Origin: Cycas panzhihuaensis
Taxonomy: Eukaryota; Cycadophyta
Assembly (NCBI GenBank): GCA_023213395.1
Contig: CM041465.1
Location: 107,329,741-107,393,740 of the forward strand
Length of the DNA stretch: 64,000 nt
Direction: 5' to 3'
Under the pieces are notes generated by a model. That model was given only the letters and a program-made list of their open reading frames with translations. It did no database searches and was not told the origin of the DNA. The position numbers were made by a program, and so were the translations under genes. Shown here piece by piece: positions 1-9,270 of this stretch (positions are counted from its first letter, which is position 1; each line of letters starts with the position of its first letter).

Positions 1-1553
1 ATTTTTTGTCCTTTTTTTACTTTAGAGATGAAGCACATTAATGCAAATATAAAACTATCCTTTAAAATGCAATATGCACACTTCATTATAAAATGAAAAA
101 ACACTAATAAGAGATAGAATACACCATGCAATCACTTTATGCAAGTTTTTAAAGAATTTGACAACATGTAATGCTCATCTAAAAGATTTTATTTCACACA
201 CATGTAATATTTTCTTTGAATGAATATTCTATTATGTAAGAAGAGAGATTTGAAAGATGTGTTACTACTATTTAAAATGAGTTTTAAGACCTTTTAAAGT
301 TACATACAAATAGCAAAACCTAAATTCCAATTGCTTATACAGGATACTAGCTACACAACTTTAAGATTCTATCTCAATTGGAGTAAGAAAGACTCTGAAA
401 GGATCTTTGAATCTATAATAGTCTGAAAAATCAAGCATGCACTTTCTATCCCTATTGAAAAATCAAGCATACACTTTCTATCCCTTATGAACCCCATAAA
501 GGGCTTGACTTTTAGTAAATATTCCAAGCTAAAAACACATATACAAAATCACCACAATAACCAACCAAAAGAAAGAGTAAGTTTTGAGCAAAAGACAACC
601 TTCAAAAAATAATGAAATGAGCAAAAATCATATAAGAAAGACCTTACCAATTTAAAAGAACTTTGAGGCTAAAAGCTTTGAGGAAAAAACCATAAAAGTT
701 AATGATCAAACCATTAATAATTGAACACTAGTGAAGTAGCAAGTCACAACATCAAATTCTTCTCTCAATTTCACCCATAAGAATCATAAAATCAATCTTG
801 AGTTACAACAGTAGCAATCCTAAAAAAATCTCCAAAAAACACTAAAAATCCACACAAAACTTGAATAAATCATACTCTAACTCTCAATGATGAATCACTA
901 AATCCTTCTCATCATTCCTGAGCATCCAAAGGATAAAATTCCATCAAATTTAGGTGGTGACGTGTAAAAATATGACACGTTGGCTGAGTTTTACATGCAT
1001 GACAATTAAAAACACGACTGGTCACATTTGTGGATCTATTAAAAATGCAATTTTACTCTAAAAATGTAACCAGTCACATTTTTGGCAACATTAAAAATGC
1101 AACAAATGGGAAAATAAAAATTAACTCATCAAAAAGTTAAAAAAATATTTTTAAATATAAATTGAAGTATAAATGACTTTATGAATGAGTAAAGAGGTAC
1201 AAAATAATATGAAAATGATGAGCACAAGCCTAAAAATGATTAAAAATGATAAAAATTAGGTAAAATCAAGAATAAAATATAAAAATAATAAGTTTTAAAG
1301 GAAATGTTAAATTAAATAGATCATGAAGGAAAAATTTTAGTGCCATAGTCTCAGTCATTAATAGGTGATAACAAAATACACATCACATTATCATTCATAG
1401 TAGATCATAAATCAAAAATCAATGTATTACTTCATCAAAACATGGCCTAACTTACTACAAACAAGTTTATCATTCAATTTTCTCATGAAACCATATAAAA
1501 AAACTACACCATAAGTCATAAATGCAAATAAGAGGCCATGTTTTAGTGAAATA
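1..1553 (-). mobile_element. Element A, 3' LTR (partial)
   Basis: This AT-rich stretch is the left LTR of element A; about 520 bp lie beyond the window edge. Bases 1-250 match 30981-31231, and the rest matches 53059-54649 apart from an indel of about 290 bp. On the minus strand the LTR starts TATTTCAC, close to the TGTTTC start of its relatives B, C and E, and a purine tract lies directly outside it at 1554. The two LTR copies differ at many sites, so this is an old insertion. No gene lies inside. Confidence 0.85.
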
Positions 1554-1567
1554 TTTGCCCCCTTGAC
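1554..1567 (-). other. Element A polypurine tract
   Basis: On the minus strand this reads TCAAGGGGGCAAA and touches the start of the 3' LTR. B has the equivalent CCAAGGGGGCAG at 7244. It would prime plus-strand DNA synthesis. Confidence 0.7.
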
Positions 1568-1879
1568 ACCTAAAGCTCCTATTCTAAGAAGAAAATAGGA
1601 TGGTGAGAGGTGGTAATGATAAAGGTGATTATTCTTTAGTTAACTATGAAGGAAGCTAAATGTACTATATGAATGATGAAGTGAAGAAGCCCTTAAAACA
1701 AACTTCCTATGATAATGAAACTAAAAAGATTTTATTAATAAACTTACCCAAAAAGACTGGGTTTTAATACTAAAATGTTGCTATTTACACCCCTTGCCCA
1801 AAAGGAGTGGTTACCTATCATCACTGAAAACTTATACAAAAGGATTAGGTATTTATCACTAAAGAAAGCCTATCTAATG
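1568..1879. other. Element A 3' untranslated region
   Basis: AT-rich sequence between the PPT and the first tandem array. I see no gene or other structure in it. Confidence 0.5.
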
Positions 1880-2011
1880 CCCATAAACTATATGGGACTT
1901 CACTATTAAAATGCCCACAAACTAGATGGGACTTCACTAGTAAAATACTTACAAACTAGATGGGACTTTACCACCAAATACTCACAAACTAGATGGGACT
2001 TTACTATACAA
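1880..2011. repeat. Tandem array, 33-34 bp unit, 4 copies
   Basis: Four consecutive units start at about 1880, 1914, 1948 and 1981. Each contains ACAAACTAGATGGGACTT or a one- to two-base variant, followed by an AC/TA-rich spacer. The array lies in the 3' non-coding part of element A close to its 3' LTR. Confidence 0.85.
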
Positions 2012-2015
2012 CTGG

Positions 2016-2380
2016 TCATAGTTTATCTCTCTTTAACCACGTATCAGAAGGAAATCTTTATACCAAAGCAAAAATGGTAAACTGTCATAGTTTATAAGCT
2101 CATTAACAGGTGATTTTTTAGAGCAAATCCATCATAGTTTAGCCTCAATAAAGGGGTGGAGGATTTTAGAGATTGATTATCATAATCTAACCTCGTTAAA
2201 AATCATCTTTCAGAGGGTTCCTAGTCATAGTTTAAGCTTGTTAATAGGTAGAAGAGACTTAGAGCATAACCCTATCATAGTTTAAGCTTATTAACAGGTA
2301 AAAGAAAGCTTAGAGTGAGACCCTGCCATAGTTTAAGCTCATCAATAGGTAAAAAAGGATTTAGAGCATGACCCTATCAA
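2016..2380. repeat. Degenerate tandem array, about 50 bp unit, 7 copies
   Basis: The core TCATAGTTTAAGCTYATTAA recurs near 2016, 2094, 2132, 2180, 2225, 2275 and 2326, the last four about 45-51 bp apart, usually followed by an AGGTARAAG-like stretch. The array follows directly on the 33-bp array. Related single cores occur in B (about 7553) and in A (about 22085 and 23475), so the motif belongs to the 3' region of this lineage. Confidence 0.75.
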
Positions 2381-2599
2381 AAACTATAATCATTGCATTA
2401 AAAATATGATTAATTAGTGAAAAACATAGGAATAGAACCAAAAATATAATTTTACAATTTAGGACAGTTAAAAGAAATCATATTTTTTGACTGTGAAATT
2501 GCATTTTTAGTTGTACAATTATACTTTTAAATTTTACTTAAGAAATCTAAAAAATTAAAAATTTTAAAATGAAATGAAGGAATTAGCATGATCTTAATA

Positions 2600-4410
2600 G
2601 TATGATGTAGGCCCTGGACAAATCTAAGATGTAATAAAATGAGGGGATGGTCGTTAGGGAGCTAGTCAATTAACTGGACAAGGTAGGATGGGCAATCTTG
2701 AGAGCATGTGGACTCTCACGAGCTAGTGGATTAACCCAATTAGTCATGGAGCATAAGATCTTATATGACTTTATCGGTTATTAGGTCCCATGACATAATG
2801 TATTCTAAGTATGAGTTATTAGAGAGATTGAGATTAGTTTAAGAGATGTGGGGAGGATCTTGGGGGTTAGCTGGCATAGAGAGCTAGTGAGGCTCATCTG
2901 GGTTATCGACGAGGAGTCCTAAATGGTATGCAATGAATATTTGATGTGTTTTACTAATTAGATTAGCCAACGTAGGATATCAATGGAGGCTATTTAGATA
3001 GTAGCTAATATCCCTATGGTTAGGGGGATTATTACACTAATCATTATTTATAGGATAGCTAGAATCTAAATTTTCATGGGGATTCTAGCTCATTAAACTA
3101 GCATAGTGAGGAGGTGTAAGCAGGGCATTTGAGTTAACTAGGGACAATATATAATGGATAGCATTAGTCACTAGTTATCTAGGGAAAGGAGGATAGGGAG
3201 GGAAGGATTCTTATACAACTCTATATTGATGTATTAGTTGTATTCTCATATTCCACTTATGAGGCCAAGAGGTATGCTAGGGGAGCTGATTATGATAGAT
3301 CTAGGAATGAACAAGTGGTACATGAGATCAAGGATCCATAACAGGCTAGCTATCATGGTCATGAGTACACATAGCCCTCTCCTTAGTAGGATGATGAAGA
3401 GGCATCTTGTGGAGGATGTATATGTAGGGTTACCAATATGGAGTGGTGATAAGAGGATGTCATAGAGAGGGCAACAATAGAGGAGGCTCTTGTAGCTAGG
3501 TAAGGGAGAGGGAGAAATTGAGATGGAGGACTACACAGTGGGAGATGTAGCAAGGGTGGTGGAGAGATAGGATGAGAAGGTAGAGGAGGTGCTTTATCTA
3601 GTGGGGGATTATGAGGGAGATGTTAGGTGCTTGAGAGAGTGGGTAGAGTACCTATAGAGGGTATAGGAGGCTCCATATAGAGAATGGAGCTAGGCTCAAT
3701 CGATAGGTAGGGTAAAGATGGATAGAGTAGAGTAAGAGAAGGAAAAACTGCCTAAGAGGCTCCCTATGAGCCACAGGGAGAGGGAGTACCATTAGTTAAG
3801 GAGACAATAAGAGTAGAGCCAATAGGAGGAGGGGAATTGCTAATTATGTTATTTAATTAATTTTTCTCACATTATATCATACTTTTATTTTTTGAGGACT
3901 TTCTATTCTAGGGGACTGATCATAAATTACATGTTTTTTCATTATATATTTAATGAGATAGTGACCTTGATGGAGAAATAGAGGATATTGGAGGTGTTAT
4001 TCCCCTATATTCTAGCATTGAAGAAGGTACCAATGTGGAATATAATGGATCATAGACTACTAGGGCATCATATTGACTACTATAGCCATGTTCTTTGAGC
4101 CTGAGATCTTTATATAGATATGAGGGTAGAGTTGAGGACATAGGAGCTAGAGCTCAAGGCACTAAGGATGAGAGACAACACTTGTACAAGATGACATTAG
4201 CTCAAGTAGGACCATAATATACTCCATCAGTGAGTACTACTCTACAGCAGGGATGACACCACCTTCCACCCCATGGTGAGTCTACACATACGGAGACTTT
4301 GGGTAGGAGGAGGAAGAGAGCAGATCCAGATATCCTAGAGGGGTCTCATCAAGAGTTAGAAAGATGAGTGTATAATGTATTGTATAGGGAGATATGAGGG
4401 AGATTAGAGG
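2600..4410 (+). pseudogene. Degenerate antisense region of element A, possible accessory gene remnant
   Basis: This strand is G- and A-rich and, read forward, gives broken stretches of charged, Glu/Arg/Lys-rich sequence (for example around 3500-3840 and 4100-4380). The longest uninterrupted frame is 75 codons at 3238. It runs opposite to A's gag-pol, as the antisense gene of B and C does, but here it lies downstream of the second RNase H instead of upstream. I cannot align it convincingly to the plant-mobile-domain exon of B or C. It may be a diverged copy, a different passenger gene or only purine-rich DNA. B inserted at its right edge. Confidence 0.25.
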
Positions 4411-4520
4411 CATTTTGTAAGCCTTAGTATATACTATAAGTCACATGAGTGACAGATGTACTACATCTTTTTGTTATAATGTATATATATTGATCATATT
4501 TTCTTAAAAACTTATATATG

Positions 4521-4525
4521 GGTAC
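4521..4525. repeat. Left target-site duplication of element B
   Basis: GGTAC directly precedes the B LTR and recurs as GGTAC at 21385-21389. This proves that B inserted into A's interior. Confidence 0.9.
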
Positions 4526-7243
4526 TGGACACGCATCTACGGGATAGCTACCTAACTAAGTAGGAATGGTAAGAGTGGTTGATAATGTGATAAAGAAAAA
4601 ACTTACAAGTAAGGCAAGTACCACATAGGGCACCCCGTGCACTGGAGCACGAGTTTGGGACCTGCAAATGGAATATAGCTGCCAGAGAGTGGTCCCCTCA
4701 CTTCGAACAAGAGGAGAAGAGGCATAGGATTAGCCTGGGTTGACCTAAGGGAAGGATTCTCCCATCCTTGGATGGCCAGAAGGGGGAGGAGAGAATCCTT
4801 CGAGGGTTTCCCTAGAGCAACAGGAAACAAGGATGGGTAGGCAAGTCGGTAGCCTACGGATGGGGTGACCTCGGTTATCCAGCTAAGTGGGGAACTGAGA
4901 GAACATAAGAGGGACAACCCAAGAAAATGGGTTAAGGAATGCATAAGCAAACTAACCGAATAAACAAATAATAAGGAGAGAGGGAAGTTTGCATGACAAA
5001 AGAAGGGAAAAGGTGAGAGGGAAGGTTTCCTAAGACCTTTTCCTATGGTAAAAAGAAGATGCAAGTGATAAAGCAAACAAAGTATGAACCAAAGCAAGGT
5101 TGATTTCCTTTCTATTTTAAATGAGCTCATTACTAATATGTAAAGAACTCAAAAGGAAAAGGTGACGAAGTGGAGCAAGAGCGTGTACCTAGGACGGAAG
5201 CATATCATAATGGTAATGCTCTTAAGAGGCACCCAAAGCTACTCCACAAGGCATGGCAGTCATGAAGAGTCACAGCGGATCAGAGTGAGGGGCTCCCTTA
5301 CCTTCCCTGGAAAAAGTACTAAAGTACCGAACAAAGGAAGGAAAGGAACAAAATACTAATAATAAATAAAGTGTGAAAGTAAAGCATAAACATGAACACT
5401 CACCTGCCAAGGAAGAAAGAGGAATGGATCCATTGCGCTTCCCAAATACCTGCAAGTAAATAACAATCCCCCCCCCCCTTTCCGAAGAAAGGGTGTTAGC
5501 ATACAATGGAAAGATCCTAACAATACATGTATATGCAAAGTGAATATAAACTTAAATACGTGTATGTTAGTATCAATACAATGATGATAATATGTAAAGA
5601 AGGACAACCAAAGTAAATGGAAAGTAACCGGTAAGCCTTAGAGTGGCCCACCTCCCATAAAGAATAACCCCAATCTCCCCCAAAAGCCATGAGTTAGTGA
5701 GGGTAAGGTTGAGAAAGATGGCTAGAAATAGTAACAAAGAGAGTTGAAAAGAGCCAAAGAGGACCTACAGCAAGCCGGGGTGCTATGAAGAGCAAACCGG
5801 GTTGCCAGGAAAGGAGTTGAGCAAAGGGCAAGTAATCAGGACTTACATGAGTTGCCTGGATCAAAGTACAAGCCCTCAAACCAGTGCTACAACATGTGAC
5901 AGTGCTAATTTTAGTAGCTAAGGAAGGCCTAACAAACCCTTGTTTGAGTGCCAAGGACAGCACGGGGTAAGAGGGAAGGTTTGGGGGGCTAAGAGCCACT
6001 TGAGGAGCATGGAAGGTGGTACGGAATCCACCCAGCTCTCTCCCAAACCCTATGCAACCCCTCTTTGCCACTACCTTGAGCAATAAACGTAGGCAAGGAG
6101 GCACAAAAGGCAGAACTAAAATAGTCCAAAATAAAGGAAAAGCAACCTCCAAAGACTCAAGCAGGAAGACAAGCAAAATAGGGCATCAGCTGAACAAGAA
6201 AGTAGCACAAATCAAAGAATACCTAAGAAGAGGAGGGGAGGCTCTTTCCTCAGTCAAGGGCTACTGAAGAGAGGCTGGAAAATCAGCCCAGAAATTGTGG
6301 AATAGTAGGTTTAGAACCCTGCTAATGGAGTTGGAGGAAAAACACCTGCACGTAGAACGCTTGATGGCCACCTGAGCAAGAATTCGCTGAGATCTCTCCA
6401 AAGGGGCCCTCTCCAAGGCGTGTGAAGGGCTGGGAAGATGTCCTAGCCATACCAAAGGAGAGTTGGGCACTGGAGGAGAGGTGCAGGTCCTATAGCAACA
6501 GTAGAGTAGTAGAGAATAGTAGAGCACAGGGTGGTTTCCTTGAGGAGCAATCCAAAAATAAACCCAAAGATCCTAAAAATGAGTTAAAGAGGACTTAAAT
6601 ACCCAGCCCAAACCCTAAAATGAGTGATTAGGGTGCAGCTAGAGGTGAGTCAGGTCGCGAGACACGTTCGCAATAAATATGAAATTACCACAGTAATTTT
6701 TAAAAAATAAATATGGACAGTCATCCCACCGCAAAATCTGCGGTACCACAGAATTTGTGGTGGTACTATGAAATTTGTAGTGGTATTCACCCGGAGGCAA
6801 AATCTAGCCCAGACAGCCAGCCAAGGCTATGGGCAAATGATAAAAATGGCCAATAAAGGGCTGAGACACCTACCTGAGGGCAAACAAGCCAACAAATGAG
6901 CCCAAAAGAGCAAAAATAGGGTTCAAATGATGTGGCAAGTCAGCCAAACAATGACAGGTCATCACACAGGCAGAGGTGGCACAAGCAAAGTGGACCTTAG
7001 AGTGAGTAGGGCAGAATGCGGGAAGTGGAATGGCCACTGGGGTGCCACACTCATTGGGAGTGTGCCCCCGCTATAGTCATCATAGGCTGAATAAGTGTAG
7101 ACAAAGACAAAATCATCTACAAGGTCACAACATGCAAACATGCAAGCAAACACTCATCAAAAGAAAGTAATGATAAGGTGAGAAGCATACCTATACTTAC
7201 CTGAGTCGGTAATTCTGTATCTATTCCTGGAAGCCGGGAAACA
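4526..7243 (-). mobile_element. Element B, 3' LTR
   Basis: It matches 18665-21384 from end to end. On the minus strand it runs from TGTTTCCCGGCTTCCAGG to ATGCGTGTCCA. It holds a TATA-like TATTTAAG at 6594-6601, palindromic GGTACC repeats at 6727-6790, a strong splice-donor-like motif GGGAAGGTAAGGGAGCCCC at 5289-5307 and a second AGGTAAG near the LTR start at about 7195. Long open frames on the minus strand are by-products of pyrimidine-rich sequence. Confidence 0.93.
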
Positions 7244-7256
7244 CTGCCCCCTTGGC
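7244..7256 (-). other. Element B polypurine tract
   Basis: On the minus strand this is CCAAGGGGGCAG immediately before the 3' LTR start TGTTTCCCGG. Confidence 0.8.
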
Positions 7257-7658
7257 AGTAGAGCCTTGCCACTCGAAAGCCTAGTGCGATGGCGAATGTT
7301 GGCAACACAACTGTCAGTAGCACATATGTATATAGACATATAAATCAAGATCATAATAGTAGGCAAGGATGCCGACGAGTGTCATGGCAGGATGCGTGGA
7401 TACGAAAGTAGCAGAGGAGATAACATAGGGGCTGCCTATGAGCCACCTGGAAACTGACTGGAAGAATAAAAGGGGCGAGGGGGTTTCCCTTACCACGAAA
7501 GATGTAGAAAGACATGCATAATCAAGTAGAAGAGTAAATATAATGGGTAGTCACCATAGTTTAACCTCATTAGCAACTAGGTTTCGGAGGTGCAAACGGG
7601 TCGCAAAGTAAAGTGTATGATGACCTGGGGCTTGGGCGACAAGGTGACTAGACAAGCC
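7257..7658. other. Element B 3' untranslated region
   Basis: Sequence between the second RNase H and the PPT. The counterpart in C is 45285-45639, and short blocks are shared (such as a TATATAC/TATATGCATG stretch near TGCTACTGAC on the sense strand). I see no gene. Confidence 0.5.
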
Positions 7659-8084
7659 TCAGGGACGGTCAACAAGGAGAGGAAGGCGATGCTCAAGGAT
7701 GAGGCAAATGAGACTATCTGCCTCAACGTTGAGGGCTCAAGGGATATGCTAGATATCAACGGAAGAGAAGCAGGCTAGGAGAGATCTAGTGGCAGAAGCA
7801 AGATTCCTCAAGTAAGGGCATCACACCTGGTAAAGCTGGGTGAGATGAAACACCATAACTTGAGAGTCACAAAGTAAAATGATGGATCCGTGATGAAAAT
7901 GGAGAGCATTGGTAAGGGCTTTAATCACAGTTGTACATTTAGCTTCGTTGTTAGTAGCCTCTAGGAGGAAGATCCCAGAGCACAGGAGATCATGTCTAAA
8001 GGGGCTGCAGAGAATCCATGCAGTAGGGAGGCCTGTGGTTACCGCAGCTCCGCACAAGAAAATGTAGATAGACATGGGTGACAC
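7659..8084 (-). pseudogene. Second RNase H-like domain of element B
   Basis: The frame runs on the sense strand of B from 8084 to a TGA at 7659, with a stop at 7821 and further stops beyond. Visible RNase H landmarks are ATNNEAK with a helix after it (Glu position), LLCDSQVM (third acidic residue) and, after 7821, VDI.HIP followed by NVEADSL, the C-terminal Asp block. The first acidic motif, FTNG in C, is degraded here to FLCG, and the usual Glu of NNEAE is Lys. The RNase H that belongs with RT is separate, at 13108-13560, so this is an additional domain of the kind Tat-lineage elements have acquired. It lies after integrase, separated from it by the antisense gene. It is probably inactive in this copy. 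Confidence 0.75.
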
Positions 8085-8534
8085 AAAGTCCTGGTAGTCA
8101 ATAAATAATGAAAATGATACTTAAAAGGCAAGCAAAAAGTGGCCATAAAGGGTAGGAGGACCTAGCAATGAGGTTACCCAGGGCGAGATCAAACAGTCTG
8201 ATCACCATTAGAGGGCGGTCAGAGGAGAAAAGGGGCATCCTAGAGCACCAAAAGGTGGCTTCGGAAAGTGAAACATGCCCCCAGACGAGGGAGCATCCCC
8301 CTTGGGGACCCTAGGAGTGAGAAAGGACTGTGGAAATGAGTCCAAGGTGACAAAATAAGCCAAATGAATATAAACTCAGGCACACACGGGAGTGGCACAC
8401 AAAACGAGATGAAAAGGCCCAGGAAAAAGGTGCAAAAATGAGGCACCATAAATGCACCTACGAGAAAGTGAAAAAAAGGGCATCAAAAGAACACAACGGA
8501 CGATAGAGCTAGAAGGTAAAGGCGATCAGGGAAA
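8085..8534. other. Spacer upstream of the antisense promoter in B
   Basis: Non-coding on both strands as far as I can tell. It corresponds to about 44405-44852 in C, with recognisable conservation in the half nearest the promoter. Confidence 0.4.
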
Positions 8535-8660
8535 CAGGACGGTCTCAGCGGCTGTCACAGAGCCAAAAACAGAAGAAGTGCCCATCGGGGCCCCCGCCTA
8601 TATAAGGAAATTGAATGGAAAATGAATTCATTTTCACTAGCTCTTGTGAGAAACCAGAGC
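8535..8660 (+). promoter_or_regulatory. Conserved TATA promoter of the antisense gene (B)
   Basis: TATATAAGG lies at 8599-8607 on the plus strand, opposite in direction to gag-pol. Upstream, AAGGCGATCAGGGAAACRGG (about 8518) is almost identical in C. Downstream, TTCATTTTCACTRGCTCT, AACCAGAGCCATTCCCTTAC and GGGGAGATCAGACTGTTGGA are also shared with C (minus strand, 44190-44340). Conservation of non-coding DNA around a TATA box in two separate families argues for a real promoter, with transcription starting about 30 bp downstream. Confidence 0.7.
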
Positions 8661-9270
8661 CATTCCCTTACGCAACGGAGTGCCACCTAACTTTGGAGGC
8701 ACGTAGGGGGAGATCAGACTGTTGGATCAGAGAGCAGAGAGAGCCAGTGGGATCGACAGGATGAGATGGTGACAACAAAACCAGATCCAGTGAGTGGATA
8801 TCATAGAACCCAACCTGTTTCAGAGCTTTAATTTCATTAGTTTTTTATAATTTTTTGTATGATTTTAGTGCCCCTTACGGGCAATCGGAGGCCTCTCGGA
8901 GTCTAAATCAGACCCAGGAAGAGGCGAGGACCTAGGCATTAGGGAGCCCTGGTCCCGGTGGGTCCCACCTGGTCTACCAGAAGAATTTTTTAATTTTTTT
9001 GGGGCGAAAATCCCCCCTTTTTGGGGGTCACCATTTGTACCATGGCAAAGATCGCAGTGCCGCAATCATTGCTGCAGGGCCCAAATCACTACAGGACCCG
9101 AGCTAAACTTAGCAGTACCGCTAAGTTTAGTGCGGTACGAAGGCAAAAAAGGAGAAAAAAGGATAGGAGGGGCCATAAGGCCCCAAATCTCAGACAGAGA
9201 GAGTTGAGAGAGAGTCATGAGTGCTCATAACTAGCATGAGGCTATCTTTGATCATTTTTGATATGGACAG
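8661..9270 (+). other. Leader of the antisense gene (B), with hairpin
   Basis: Transcribed leader or first-intron region between the TATA promoter and the PMD-like exon. Short frames beginning M-V-T-T-K-P-D and M-M-T-A-R-P-D in B and C look alike but end soon. At 9103-9130 there is a perfect 11-bp stem (CTAAACTTAGC / GCTAAGTTTAG) with a 6-base loop. The end, ATATGGACAG at 9261-9270, looks like a splice acceptor; C has GTTGGCAG at the same place. Confidence 0.5.

Noticed and set aside
4603-5130. 175-codon minus-strand frame in the B LTR, and a similar 233-codon frame at 63069-63770 in the E LTR
   Set aside because: Both lie in the pyrimidine-rich 3' part of LTRs of one family, where stops are rare on that strand. 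The other B LTR (18770-19400) breaks the frame and no protein family is recognisable.
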